Source of the DNA: Geothrix rubra
GTDB lineage: Bacteria > Acidobacteriota > Holophagae > Holophagales > Holophagaceae
Assembly: GCF_030268065.1 (NCBI RefSeq)
Contig: NZ_BSDD01000003.1
Location: 310,001 to 374,000 of the forward strand
Reading direction: 5' to 3'
Length of the DNA: 64,000 nucleotides
A model generated the notes under the pieces. It searched no databases and was not told where the DNA came from. It was given only the letters and a program-made list of their open reading frames with translations. The first letter of the stretch is position 1. Every line of letters starts with the position of its first letter. Both the position numbers and the translations under genes were made by a program. This document shows, piece after piece, positions 16,035 to 24,891 of this stretch.

Positions 16035-17344
16035 GGCTGGACTCCTTCGATGGGGGTGCCGGTGGCCAGGTCGAGGCTGGCGCGGCTCACGCGAAGTTCG
16101 TAGAGGCTCTGGAGGATGAGGGTGCGGGCGCCCTGGACGGCGGCTTCGGCGTCGAGCACCTCGATGAGCGGGGCCAGGCCCTCCTTGTGGCGGGCCTCCC
16201 GCAGGCGGCGGGACTCCTCGGCGGCGGCCAGGGCGTCCTTGGCGGCGGCGTAGCGGGCCTCGGCGGCCGTGACGGCCTCCCGGGCCACGCGGGTCTCATG
16301 CTCCGCCTGCTGCTCCTTGAAGATCTGCATGTCCTTGGCGGCCTGCGCCTGGGCCTTGGCAGCCCGGGCCTTGGCCAGGTCCGGGGCGGAGAACACCTTC
16401 CACTTCACCCCCACGCCGGCCCAGGTCCAGTCCCCCTTCTGGGACCAGGAATGGTGCAGCGTGCCCGCGCCCAGCTCCAGGCCCACCTCGGGGAGGTTGT
16501 TGCCCTTGGCGGCCTTGGCGCCCTCGCCCGCGGCCTTGGCCTGCAGTTCCGCGGCCACCAGGTCGGGCCGGCGCGCGGGCGCGGCGGCCGGCGCCGGGGT
16601 CCCCGGCTCCAGGGGCGTCGCCAGGGCACCGTCCACGGGGCCCTGTCCCAGGAGCAGACCCAGGCCCGAGCGGGCCGAGCGGATCTGCATGACGACCTCG
16701 GCCTTCTGGGCATCCACCTGCGCGTGGAAGGCCTTGAGGCGCTGGAGCTCGGATTCGAGCATGAGGCCCTGGTTCACCCGGGCCCCCACGAAGTCCTCCA
16801 TGCCCTTCACCCAGGTCTCGGTGTCGCCCACCCACTTGAGGGCCTGCTCCGCCACCTCGGCGCCGAAGTAGGCCTGCACCACCGCCAAGGCGGTCTCCTG
16901 CTTGCGGCGTTCCTGGCTGGCGGCCTCGGCCTGGGCCATGAAGTCGCCGGCCTTCCGGGCCGCGGTGATGCGGCCGCCGGTGTAGAGGGGCTGCTGGAGT
17001 ACCGCGGAACCGCCGTAGGCGCCGATGGCGTCGGGGTGGTTCAGCACCAGGGGATTGAAGTCCGCCATCCCGATGCGCGCCTGGTTGAGCTTGATGCCGA
17101 AGGCCATCATGGGCTCGTTGGTGCGCACCCCCTGGGCCTGCAGGGTGAGGGTGGGCAGGCGCAGGTCGCGGTAGCCCTCGGCTTCCGCCTTGCGGCTGTC
17201 CACCATGGCCTGGCCGGCCTTGAGGCCGGCCTGGTCCACCCAGGCCTTGCGGATGGCATCGGTGACGGTCATGCTGCCCTGGCCCCAGAGACCCGTTCCC
17301 GCAGCCAGGAGCAAGCCGAGCCTTTGTATGACTTTATTGGTCAT
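16031..17344 (-). CDS. TolC-family outer-membrane efflux channel
   Basis: A 437-residue TolC-like protein with an N-terminal signal peptide (RLGLLLAAGTGLWGQG) and two internally similar helical halves, each with long alanine-rich coiled coils. Such channels form trimeric tunnels across periplasm and outer membrane. Segments such as LRLPTLTLQAQGVRTNEP and YTGGRITAARKAGDF are typical of the family. The start at 17344 is preceded by AGGAG at good spacing. It directly follows the ArsR-type regulator gene, from which it is separated by a small palindrome and an A/T-rich tract. Confidence 0.92.
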   Translation of the reverse strand: MTNKVIQRLGLLLAAGTGLWGQGSMTVTDAIRKAWVDQAGLKAGQAMVDSRKAEAEGYRDLRLPTLTLQAQGVRTNEPMMAFGIKLNQARIGMADFNPLVLNHPDAIGAYGGSAVLQQPLYTGGRITAARKAGDFMAQAEAASQERRKQETALAVVQAYFGAEVAEQALKWVGDTETWVKGMEDFVGARVNQGLMLESELQRLKAFHAQVDAQKAEVVMQIRSARSGLGLLLGQGPVDGALATPLEPGTPAPAAAPARRPDLVAAELQAKAAGEGAKAAKGNNLPEVGLELGAGTLHHSWSQKGDWTWAGVGVKWKVFSAPDLAKARAAKAQAQAAKDMQIFKEQQAEHETRVAREAVTAAEARYAAAKDALAAAEESRRLREARHKEGLAPLIEVLDAEAAVQGARTLILQSLYELRVSRASLDLATGTPIEGVQP

Positions 17345-17384
17345 AAAGGAATACTCCTAAGCAAAAAAAAGCAAATGCCCATAC

Positions 17385-17400
17385 CCTTAATCACTTAAGG
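17385..17400. promoter_or_regulatory. Palindrome between arsR-type gene and tolC-type gene
   Basis: CCTTAA-TCAC-TTAAGG is a perfect 6-bp inverted repeat with a four-base centre. It overlaps the regulator's stop codon. On the transcribed strand it is followed within 25 bases by an eight-T run, so it could be an operator or a weak attenuator. Confidence 0.35.
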
Positions 17401-17720
17401 GCCTTGTAGGTCATCTTGGCGCGGTCGCTCACATGGCCGCAGACGAGGTCGCACAGGTCGGACACCAGGGGCATCACCGGGGTGAAGTACACGGCATTGC
17501 CCTCCGGCTCGCGGTTCACGAGCCCCACGCGCACCAGGCAGGCCAGGTGCTTGGAGGCATTGGCCTGGGAGAGGCCCGACGCGTCAGCCACCGCGCCCTG
17601 GCTCAGGGGACCCTTCGAATCGAGCAGCGAGCGGAGGATCTTCAGGCGGGATGCATCGCCCAGGGCACTGAACAGGCCGCTCACTTCATCGATCATCGGG
17701 TTGCTGAGCTGATGGTTCAT
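17391..17720 (-). CDS. ArsR/SmtB-family repressor of the RND/sulfur-transfer operon
   Basis: A 109-residue winged-helix regulator. The helix-turn-helix is ASGLSQANASKHLACLVRVGLV, and LFSALGDASRLKIL is the usual N-terminal ArsR core. It lacks the CVC site of arsenic-type ArsR. It has three other cysteines: one in HLACL at the end of the recognition helix and two in DLCDLVCGHV near the C-terminus. These positions recall metal sensors like CmtR or the persulfide sensors BigR/SqrR, but neither pattern is complete. A GGAG sequence six bases before 17720 sets the start; an ATG at 17732 lacks such a site. It probably represses the operon that follows until a thiol-reactive signal appears. Confidence 0.85.
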   Translation of the reverse strand: MNHQLSNPMIDEVSGLFSALGDASRLKILRSLLDSKGPLSQGAVADASGLSQANASKHLACLVRVGLVNREPEGNAVYFTPVMPLVSDLCDLVCGHVSDRAKMTYKALK

Positions 17721-17739
17721 CTTCAACTCCATGCACAAA

Positions 17740-17767
17740 TGATTATCCAGTTCCATCCCCGGGTCAA
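17740..17767 (-). promoter_or_regulatory. Predicted sigma-70-type promoter of the RND/sulfur operon
   Basis: On the minus strand TTGACC (17767-17762) is followed after 16 bases by TAATCA (17745-17740), ahead of the regulator start at 17720. The surrounding bases are much more AT-rich than the coding sequence. Confidence 0.4.
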
Positions 17768-17955
17768 GCCGAAAATTCCCGTCAAGGAAAACTCTATACC
17801 CATCGGGGCATCCATCAACCAGAGTTGCCACCGTGCTGAAGCCTCCTGGGAGAATTTTGATCTTCGTCAACGCCCAGCGCCAGGCATGGATCCGGCGACC
17901 CCGCCATCGCCTGACACCCCTCGCGGCCTTGCTACGCTGGAGCCAGGAGGCCCCC

Positions 17956-18480
17956 GTGGACGACCTGGATGCCCGCGCCGCGAAGATCCGCCTGCTCTGC
18001 ACCGACATCGACGGCGTGCTCACCGATGGCGGCCTGCGCTACGGCGGCGGGGCCAGCCACACCAAGGTCTTCCACGTCCGCGACGGCGCCGCCATCAAGT
18101 GGCTCCAGCGGGCCGGCATCCCCGTGGCCTTCATCTCGGGCCTGGCCTCCCCAGCCACCGACCACCGGGCCCAGGACCTGGGCGTGGAGGACTGCTTTGC
18201 CGGCCACCTGGACAAGAAGCCCGTCCTGGACGAGCTCTGCGCCCGGCACGGCCTGACCTACGACCAGGTGGCGCACCTGGGGGATGACCTGGCGGACCTG
18301 CCCCTGCTGCGGCGCGTGGGCCTGGCCTGCTGCCCCGCCGATGCCGCGGAGGAGGTGCGGGCCGCCTGCCAGTGGACCGTCCCCGTGCCCGGCGGCCGGG
18401 GCGTCCTGCGCGCCGTGGCCGAGCGGATCCTCAAGGCCCAGGGGCGCTGGGACGAGACGGTCTCCAGATACGAGGTGTGA
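17956..18480 (+). CDS. KdsC-type HAD phosphatase (3-deoxy-D-manno-octulosonate 8-phosphate phosphatase family)
   Basis: A 174-residue HAD hydrolase of the KdsC/YrbI family, which removes phosphate from KDO 8-phosphate in lipopolysaccharide core synthesis. Visible are the nucleophile motif LLCTDIDGVLTDGGL, FHVRDGAAIKWLQRAGI, the ISGL segment and GDDLADLPLL, which binds magnesium. Length fits the tetrameric, cap-less family. The GTG at 17956 is chosen because AGGAGG lies five bases upstream and the HAD motif then falls at the normal distance; the longer frame to 17833 has no support. No other KDO gene is adjacent, so a related acylneuraminate-phosphate role is not excluded. The next gene begins 2 bases after its stop. 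Confidence 0.85.
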   Translation: MDDLDARAAKIRLLCTDIDGVLTDGGLRYGGGASHTKVFHVRDGAAIKWLQRAGIPVAFISGLASPATDHRAQDLGVEDCFAGHLDKKPVLDELCARHGLTYDQVAHLGDDLADLPLLRRVGLACCPADAAEEVRAACQWTVPVPGGRGVLRAVAERILKAQGRWDETVSRYEV

Positions 18481-18482
18481 CC

Positions 18483-19004
18483 ATGCGCCGTCTCCTTCCC
18501 CTCCTGCTCGCCGCCCTGCCCCTCTGCGCCCAGGACGCCGCCCTCGGCGTGCGGGTCCAGGGCGTGATCCCGATGGGCGATCTTCGTGACCTCACGGACG
18601 GCCAGGTCGGAATCGGTGCCGGGGGCTTCGTGGAGATCCCCGTGGGAGAGGCCTTCAGGCTCCGCCCCACGGTGGGCGGGCAGTACTTCCCGAAGAAGGT
18701 CAGCGCCAGCCTCGGCGGCGCGGAGGTCACCGTGTCCTCCGTCGATTTCATGCTGGACGCCCTGTGGTTCCCGGGGGAATCCACGGACCACGGACCCTAC
18801 CTGGTGGGCGGGGCCGGAGGCCAGATGTGGCGGGTGAGCCCCACGGGCGCGGCAGCGACCTCCCACACCCGCCTGGGGGTGAGCGGCGGCATCGGCTACC
18901 AGCTCACGCCCCACATCGCTGCCGAGGCCCGGGCCTTCTGGAGCCCCGTCGAGCCCACCCTCACCGCCACCGGCCTCAGCCTGGGCGGCGTGCTGCGGTT
19001 CTAG
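18483..19004 (+). CDS. Outer-membrane beta-barrel protein, porin-like fold
   Basis: A 173-residue secreted protein. A signal peptide (RRLLPLLLAALPLCAQ) is followed by alternating amphipathic strands such as FRLRPTVGGQYFPKKVS, GPYLVGGAGGQMWRV and LGVSGGIGYQLTPHIAAEARAFW, and it ends in the C-terminal phenylalanine (GGVLRF) typical of barrel-assembly substrates. The size suits an eight-stranded barrel of the OmpA-N or OmpX type. Specific function cannot be assigned. It lies 2 bases after the phosphatase stop and converges with the M3 peptidase gene with only 13 bases between. Confidence 0.75.
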   Translation: MRRLLPLLLAALPLCAQDAALGVRVQGVIPMGDLRDLTDGQVGIGAGGFVEIPVGEAFRLRPTVGGQYFPKKVSASLGGAEVTVSSVDFMLDALWFPGESTDHGPYLVGGAGGQMWRVSPTGAAATSHTRLGVSGGIGYQLTPHIAAEARAFWSPVEPTLTATGLSLGGVLRF

Positions 19005-19017
19005 GGGCCGCCTCGAC

Positions 19018-21111
19018 CTAGAACGCCAGCCCCCGCTTGGTGAGCAGCGGATCCACCTTCGGATCGCGGCCGCGGAAGTCGCGGAAGAGCACGGCGGGAT
19101 CCTCCGTGCCGCCCCGGGAGAGGATCTTGCCCCGGAACGCGGCCGCGGTGGCCGGATCGAAGAGGTCGCCCTTCTCCTTGAAGGCCTGGAAGGCGTCGCT
19201 GTCGAGGACGGCGCTCCAGATGTAGCTGTAGTACCCCGCCGCGTAGCCGCCCATGATGTGGTTGAAGTACGGGCTGCGATAGCGCACCGGGATCTCGGGG
19301 ATCAGCCCCCACTTGGCCAGGGAGGCCTTCTCGAAGGCAGCCGTGTCGCGGGGCTTCGTGTCCGCCAGGGTGTGCCAGTCCATGTCCAGCAGGGCCGCGG
19401 CCATGTACTCGGTGGTGGCGAAGCCCTGGCCGTAGGTGCCCGCCCGCCGCAGCCTGGCCACCAGGTCGGCGGGGATGACCTCGCCCGTGTGGTAGTGGCG
19501 GGCGTAGACCTTCAGCACCTCGGGCTCCATGGCCCAGTTCTCCATCACCTGGCTGGGCAGCTCCACGAAGTCCCGGGGGGTGCCGGCGGTGCCCCGGTAG
19601 CGGCCCGCGTAGAAGAGGCCGTTGAGGGCGTGGCCGAACTCGTGGAAGAGGGTGCGCACCTCGTCGTCCGTGAGGAGCGCCGGCCGGTCCCCGGCGGGCC
19701 GGGTGAAGTTGCAGACGTTCACCACGACGGGATCCACCTTCCTCCCGTCCTTCACCCAGGGGCTTCGGTAGGCGCTCATCCAGGCCCCGCCGCGCTTGCC
19801 GGGCCGCGGGTGGTAGTCCACGTAGAGCAAGCCCAGGTGCCGGCCGTCCTTCTCCTTCACCTCGAAGGCCCGCACCTCGGGGTGGTAGACGGGCACATCC
19901 TTCTTCTCGGTGAAGGTGATGCCGTAGAGGCGTCCGGCCACGTAGAAGGCGCCCTCCCGCACCCGGTCGAGGGGGAAGTAGGGCTTCAGCGCCTCCTCGT
20001 CCAGGTCGTACTTCGCCAGCTTCACCTTCGTGGCGTAGTAGCGCCAGTCCCAGGGCTGGAGCGCCTCGCCGGGCAGATCCTTCGCCATCAGGGCCTGCAG
20101 GTCCGCCCGCTCCCGCTTCGCCACCGCCAGGGCCGGCTTCCACACCTGCTCCAGGAGGCCGTAGACCCCGGCGGGGGTCCTGGCCATGTTCTCCTCCAGA
20201 CCGTAGTCGGCCCAGGTCCGGTACCCCAGCAGCTGGGCCTTCTCCGCCCGCAGGGCCGCCACGCGGCTGACGATGGTGTTCGTGTCCGTGTCGCCGCCCT
20301 GGTTGCAGCGCTCCAGGTAGGCCGTGAGCATGCGTTTCCGGAGTTCGCGGTTCTCCGCGTTCTCCAGGAAGGGCCAGAGGCTCGGCGCATCGAGGGTGAA
20401 CAACCACTTCCCCTTCAGGCCGGCCTTCTCCGCGGCGGCGGCCGCGGCCAGCCGGGTGCCCTCGGGCAGGCCCGCGAGATCGGCGGGCGTGTCCAGCACC
20501 ATCCGGAAGGCCTTCGTGGCCTTGAGCAGCCGATCGCCGAACTCGACCCCCAGCTTCGACAGCTCCGCGTTGAGGGCCCGCATGCGGACCTTCTGCTCCG
20601 GCGTCAGGGCGGCTCCGGCGCGGACGAAGCCCTTGTAGGTGCGCTCCAGCAGCCGGGCCTGCTCGCGGTCCAGCCTGCCTGCTTCGCGGGCGTCCCACAC
20701 CGCCTTCACCCGCTGCCAGAGGCGGTCGTTCAGCTGCACGTCGTCCCGGTGGGCCGCCATGAGGGGTGCCACCTCGCGGTTCACGGCCTGCAGCTTCGGG
20801 TTCGTCTCCGCGCCCGTAAGGTTGTAGAAGACGGCTCCCACGCGCTCCAGGAACTGGCCCGAAGCGTCCAGGGCCTCGATGGTGTTGGCGAAGGTGGCGG
20901 GTTCCGCCGATCCAGCGATGGCCGCCACCTCGCGGTCGTGCTGGGCGATGCCCTCCCGGAAGGCGGGGAGGAAGTGTTCCTCCCGGATCTCCGCGAAGGG
21001 GGGCACGCCGAAGGGGGTCTTCCACTCCGAGAAGAAGGGGTTCACCGCCGCGGCGGGATCGGCGAGGACGGGCAGGGCCAGCAGGGCCGCGAAGGCGGGA
21101 TGGGGGGTCAT
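19018..21111 (-). CDS. M3-family metallopeptidase (peptidyl-dipeptidase Dcp/oligopeptidase-like), secreted
   Basis: A 697-residue zinc peptidase. The motif TLFHEFGHALNGLF, about residue 480, contains the HExxH zinc site with the downstream family helix including VMENWAME. An N-terminal signal peptide (FAALLALPVLADPAAA) predicts export to the periplasm, where it would trim peptides or remove C-terminal dipeptides. Length matches the Dcp group. The start at 21111 is supported by CGGAG seven bases upstream; the frame extends to 21141 without a site. It fits with the other secreted peptidases in this window in a peptide-feeding lifestyle. Confidence 0.92.
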   Translation of the reverse strand: MTPHPAFAALLALPVLADPAAAVNPFFSEWKTPFGVPPFAEIREEHFLPAFREGIAQHDREVAAIAGSAEPATFANTIEALDASGQFLERVGAVFYNLTGAETNPKLQAVNREVAPLMAAHRDDVQLNDRLWQRVKAVWDAREAGRLDREQARLLERTYKGFVRAGAALTPEQKVRMRALNAELSKLGVEFGDRLLKATKAFRMVLDTPADLAGLPEGTRLAAAAAAEKAGLKGKWLFTLDAPSLWPFLENAENRELRKRMLTAYLERCNQGGDTDTNTIVSRVAALRAEKAQLLGYRTWADYGLEENMARTPAGVYGLLEQVWKPALAVAKRERADLQALMAKDLPGEALQPWDWRYYATKVKLAKYDLDEEALKPYFPLDRVREGAFYVAGRLYGITFTEKKDVPVYHPEVRAFEVKEKDGRHLGLLYVDYHPRPGKRGGAWMSAYRSPWVKDGRKVDPVVVNVCNFTRPAGDRPALLTDDEVRTLFHEFGHALNGLFYAGRYRGTAGTPRDFVELPSQVMENWAMEPEVLKVYARHYHTGEVIPADLVARLRRAGTYGQGFATTEYMAAALLDMDWHTLADTKPRDTAAFEKASLAKWGLIPEIPVRYRSPYFNHIMGGYAAGYYSYIWSAVLDSDAFQAFKEKGDLFDPATAAAFRGKILSRGGTEDPAVLFRDFRGRDPKVDPLLTKRGLAF

Positions 21112-21281
21112 GGGCCGCTCCGGAAGAGGTCCGACCACCATAGCATCTTCATACGATGGTAGCGCGCAAACCCCTGCCAGGACTGGATCTAGCGAGTCTG
21201 CGTCTCAGGCGGCGCCCTGCGGGGTGGACGGCTTTCCCCCCCCACGGCCAGCGCGGGATCGCCAGCTTCCGGCGGTGGGGA

Positions 21282-21461
21282 TCAGGCCCCCATCCGCTCC
21301 TCCTCATGGGTGTTGACCGGGGCGAACCGGTCCCTGAGCTTCTGGCCCAGGCCCTTGATGTCCCCCCGCAGCTCGGGCCCGGTCTTGGGCGTGGTCAGGG
21401 CGGCGACGGCCGCGCCCACGGCCGCGCCCGCCAGGAACACCAACAGGGACGTGCCAAACAT
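21282..21461 (-). CDS. Small YtxH-domain membrane protein
   Basis: A 59-residue protein: an N-terminal membrane helix (LLVFLAGAAVGAAVAALTTP) followed by KTGPELRGDIKGLGQKLRDRF, the typical YtxH pattern of a glycine/alanine helix and a KSG/KTG-PELR turn leading into a charged helix. YtxH proteins are small stress-associated proteins of uncertain role. The start at 21461 has GAGGA at good spacing; an upstream GTG at 21479 is weaker. A close relative lies at 45.8-46.1 kb (TTPKSGPELRGDLKDLARRA). Confidence 0.75.
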   Translation of the reverse strand: MFGTSLLVFLAGAAVGAAVAALTTPKTGPELRGDIKGLGQKLRDRFAPVNTHEEERMGA

Positions 21462-21471
21462 GCCGCTTTCC

Positions 21472-21861
21472 TCACGCACGGGAACCCTCCTCCGGCGGCC
21501 CTGCCTTCCGGCCGCGGAGCAAATGTACGGCGCTTTGGATCCCTGTCAGGAGGGCTTCGAGGATTCGTCCGGTCGGCCGTCGCCGCACGAAGAACGCGGG
21601 CATTCCCCGGACGACCCCCGCCACCACCTGGGTCAGGGTGGAGGGAAGCTCGAAGACCCCGCGGGCGAGGTCGGCGACCTCCACCACCTTCAGGCGGAGC
21701 TCGTGCACATCGCCGGCCATCCGGTGGAGATCCTGGGCGGCGCTCTCGGCGAGCCGCTCCACCGAGGCGGCCGTGCGGCGCGCCTGGACCAGCAGCATCC
21801 CGAGCAGGATGGTGACGGTGACGATCGATAGGGAAAGGACGATCTGCAGCAGCATGGACAT
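21472..21861 (-). CDS. Membrane-anchored DUF948-like coiled-coil protein
   Basis: A 129-residue protein with an N-terminal membrane helix (LLQIVLSLSIVTVTILLGMLL) and a helical, heptad-like region (RRTAASVERLAESAAQDLHRMAGDVHEL) resembling DUF948 proteins, which often pair with YtxH genes. A basic C-terminal tail follows. The start at 21861 is preceded by GGGAGG at seven bases. Its stop lies 11 bases before the YtxH start on the same strand, so the two probably form a small two-gene unit in the envelope. Function is unknown. Confidence 0.72.
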   Translation of the reverse strand: MSMLLQIVLSLSIVTVTILLGMLLVQARRTAASVERLAESAAQDLHRMAGDVHELRLKVVEVADLARGVFELPSTLTQVVAGVVRGMPAFFVRRRPTGRILEALLTGIQSAVHLLRGRKAGPPEEGSRA

Positions 21862-21918
21862 GGCCGCCTCCCTGGGTGTCCGCAGTATGGACGCGTTCCC
21901 GGCCGGGGGGTACCAAGC

Positions 21919-21948
21919 ATCCGGGGCGGCGCTGGCGCCGCCCCGGAT
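21919..21948 (-). terminator. Hairpin terminator of the TonB-receptor gene
   Basis: ATCCGGGGCGGCG (21919-21931) and CGCCGCCCCGGAT (21936-21948) form a perfect 13-bp stem with a CTGG loop, 15 bases after the receptor stop. Confidence 0.8.
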
Positions 21949-21963
21949 GTCGGACCGGATCGC

Positions 21964-24891
21964 CTAGAAGGAGAGGCGGGCGCCCAGCTGGACCTGGCGG
22001 GTGGGGAACAGCGTGTCGTCCACGTGGGTCAGGGTCGTGAAGTACTGCTTCAGGACCGGCGCGGCGTCCGTGCCGTTGTAGCCGATGCGGTAGTAGGTGT
22101 CCGCCCGGTTGAACAGGTTGAACACGTCCAGGGACAGGTCCAGCCGGGTGCGGGAGAGCTGCCATTCCCGGCTGATCCGGAGGTCCACATTGGTCTGGCT
22201 GGCCGTGCGCAGGCTGTTCCGGTCGGTGCCGATGGGACGATCCACGCGCATGGTGTCGCCGTTCAGGTCGTTGGAGAAGTACGGGGTGTAGGGCAGGCCC
22301 GAGTAGTAGCGGAAGGTCATCCCGACCTGGACCTTGGAGCGGGGGTCCAGGTAGGAGGCGTTCCCGACCACCACGTGGCGGCGGTCGTTGTCCCCGTAGC
22401 TCCAGTCCTCGTTCAGCCGCAGGGGGTTCTGGGTGCCCCAGCTGTTGTAGTTGCGCTCGTTGGAGTCATTGTCCTTGGCCTCGGACCAGGTGTAGTAGAC
22501 CTGGGCGCTGAGGGGGGAATCCGTCTTCTGGTACTTGGCAGAGAGGGTCAGGGCCTTGTACTTCGACTCGGCGTCGCTGATATAGGCCTTGATGGCGCCG
22601 TAGTTGGGGTTGGGACGCGTGAGGAGCACCCGCCCTTGGGGATCCATGCCGGTCTCGGCCAGGTTCAGGTCGGTGATGCGCTCCAGGTGCTCCGTCTTGG
22701 CATAGGTGCCGGACAGCCCGAGGACCCACCCCAGGCGGAAGGCCCGTTCCACGCCCAGGTTGAAGCGGTTGGTGGAGGGGTTCTTGAAGTCGGGACCGAA
22801 GGTGGACACCTGCAGCGTCCCCGCGAGGGTGGCCAGCTGGGACGCGCTCAGCGTGGAAAGGGCCGCCGGGTCGATGGTGGCCGGGGCCGCGGGGTTGAAG
22901 GCCGCGCCGTACCCGATGCCGAGCTGCTGGGCCAGCGCCAGCTGGGCGGCGTTGTTGGCGTTGAAGGTGTAGGCCCCGACCCGGGCACCGTTCCCCGTGT
23001 AGACCTGGTAGAGGAAGATGGCGGGCGTGCGGCTCACGAAGCGGCCCGCGGAGGCCCGCACCACCGTGTTGCCCTTGTCGGCCTCGGGGGTCCAGACCAG
23101 GCTCAGCCGGGGGCTGATCGCATCGGAGGCGGGAATCTTCGCCGTGAGCGGGAGCGTGGCCGCCATGGGGTTGGACACGTCCAGGATGGGGAAGTCCGGG
23201 TGCTCCTGCTTGTCGTAGCGGAAGCCCAGGCCCAGCTTCACGGAGCTGGTCACGTGCCAGTCGGTCTGGAGGAAGAGGGCCAGGTCACGCTCCTTCTGGT
23301 CGAAGCGCCCCGCGTCATAGCCGGAGAGGCCGTTCAGGCCGAAGTTCTGCTGGTACGTGGTCCAGGTCCCGGCGCGGAAATTGGTCAGGCCCGGGGTGTT
23401 GAAGGTGTAGGCCCCCTCCACGAAGGGCGCGAACACCTCGAACACATCGTGGAGGATGAGGTCCACCCCGCCCTTCACCTGCATGGTGGGCGTGAAGTAG
23501 GTGACGGCCTCGGTGATCTGGGTCTTCTTCAGCTCGAAGGCGCGGGTGTAGGGCACCTTCCCGTAGGTGCCCACGGAGCTGATGGTCACCTGGGGACCGT
23601 AGCTCTCGGGCACGCGGGGCTGCTCGTCCTTGTTCCAGTTCAGCTTGAACTCGCTCAGCCAGTTCGCGCCGAGGGTCCAGTTCCACTGGAGCCCGAGGGC
23701 CGTGGTGTTGTACTCGTCGTGGGCGATGTTCTCCCGGGAGTTGGTGAGGCTGGCGTTGTAGATGCTCTTCACGCTCGACTTCGTCACCCGGAACTGGAGG
23801 GTGTGGTCGGTGCTGAGGTTCCAGTCGATCCGGGCGAAGAGGTTGTCGCCGTCGTTGGGTTTGGTGTACGAACCGGCCTTGGAGAGGAGCACGGCATCCG
23901 AGGCGTTGGCGGGGTCCAGGGCCACGGGGTTGCTGCCGCCCCAGACGAAGCTCTGGGGCCGGCTCTCCCGCTGGAAGTCGAAGGCCACGAAGTAGAAGAG
24001 CTTGTCCTTGATGATGGGGCCGCCGACGGAACCGCCGTACTGGATGGTCTTGAAGCTCACGATGGCGTTGGCCCCCGGCGCGCCGGAGACGTTGACCTCC
24101 TTCTCGACCCAGCTGCTGGGGCGGTAGTAGTAGAAGAGGCCGCCCGTGAGGTCATTGGACCCCGACTTGGTGATGGCGTTCAGGTAGCCGCCGCCCATGC
24201 GGCCGAACTCGGCGGAGGCGCCGTCCGTCACCACCTGGAATTCGCGCACCGCTTCGAGGGAGACGGAAAAGGGACTGCCGGCCACGGTGCTGGTGCCCGT
24301 CGCGCCCGCGAAGAAGGAGGAGTTGTAGTCGCCGCCGTCGATGTTGATGGAGGTGTTCACGCCCCGGGAGCCGGCGATCGCGACCTGCCCGCGGCCCGTG
24401 ACGCTCACCTGGGGCGTCAGGCTCGAGTAGTCCAGCAGGCTGCGGCCCTTGATCGGGAGGTTCTCCAGGTCGGAGGGCGCCACGGTGGCGGCCACGGTCG
24501 ACCGGTCACTGTCCACTCGGGACTCGCCGGCCACGATCTCCACGGTGGCGCCCGATTCGGGGGCGAGGCGGACGGTCAGGGGGGCCGCGTCACCCAGGTT
24601 CAGGCTCACCTTGACGTTGGCGGCCGACTGGAAGCCGGGCTTGGTCACGCCGACGGCATAGGGCCCCACCGGCAGGGCCAGGGCCAGGAAGCGCCCCCGC
24701 GCATCGGTGCGGACGGTGCGGATGAACCCGGTCTCCTCGTTGCGGATGGCCACGGTGGCGTCCGCCAGGGCCTGCCCCTGGGTGTCCAGGACCCGTCCGC
24801 TCAGCTGGGCGGACACCCCCTGGGCGCAGAGGGGGACGGCGGCCACCAGGAGCGCCAGGATGGTTGAACCGCGGTGGTGCTTTCGATGCAT
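21964..24891 (-). CDS. Oar-like TonB-dependent outer-membrane receptor with carboxypeptidase-regulatory domain
   Basis: A 975-residue outer-membrane protein. After a signal peptide (ILALLVAAVPLCAQG) comes a CarboxypepD_reg-like beta-sandwich (residues about 28-110: SGRVLDTQGQALADATVAIRNEETG). A plug domain follows (LENLPIKGRSLLDYSSLTPQV, GGDYNSSFFAG, LNAITKSGSNDLTGGLFYYY), and then a 22-strand barrel ending in VQLGARLSF. These Oar-type receptors are greatly expanded in Acidobacteriota and are thought to import peptides or glycans. An AGGAGG site precedes the start at 24891; the frame to 24981 has none. Neighbouring secreted peptidases suggest a peptide substrate, which is inference. Confidence 0.93.
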   Translation of the reverse strand: MHRKHHRGSTILALLVAAVPLCAQGVSAQLSGRVLDTQGQALADATVAIRNEETGFIRTVRTDARGRFLALALPVGPYAVGVTKPGFQSAANVKVSLNLGDAAPLTVRLAPESGATVEIVAGESRVDSDRSTVAATVAPSDLENLPIKGRSLLDYSSLTPQVSVTGRGQVAIAGSRGVNTSINIDGGDYNSSFFAGATGTSTVAGSPFSVSLEAVREFQVVTDGASAEFGRMGGGYLNAITKSGSNDLTGGLFYYYRPSSWVEKEVNVSGAPGANAIVSFKTIQYGGSVGGPIIKDKLFYFVAFDFQRESRPQSFVWGGSNPVALDPANASDAVLLSKAGSYTKPNDGDNLFARIDWNLSTDHTLQFRVTKSSVKSIYNASLTNSRENIAHDEYNTTALGLQWNWTLGANWLSEFKLNWNKDEQPRVPESYGPQVTISSVGTYGKVPYTRAFELKKTQITEAVTYFTPTMQVKGGVDLILHDVFEVFAPFVEGAYTFNTPGLTNFRAGTWTTYQQNFGLNGLSGYDAGRFDQKERDLALFLQTDWHVTSSVKLGLGFRYDKQEHPDFPILDVSNPMAATLPLTAKIPASDAISPRLSLVWTPEADKGNTVVRASAGRFVSRTPAIFLYQVYTGNGARVGAYTFNANNAAQLALAQQLGIGYGAAFNPAAPATIDPAALSTLSASQLATLAGTLQVSTFGPDFKNPSTNRFNLGVERAFRLGWVLGLSGTYAKTEHLERITDLNLAETGMDPQGRVLLTRPNPNYGAIKAYISDAESKYKALTLSAKYQKTDSPLSAQVYYTWSEAKDNDSNERNYNSWGTQNPLRLNEDWSYGDNDRRHVVVGNASYLDPRSKVQVGMTFRYYSGLPYTPYFSNDLNGDTMRVDRPIGTDRNSLRTASQTNVDLRISREWQLSRTRLDLSLDVFNLFNRADTYYRIGYNGTDAAPVLKQYFTTLTHVDDTLFPTRQVQLGARLSF

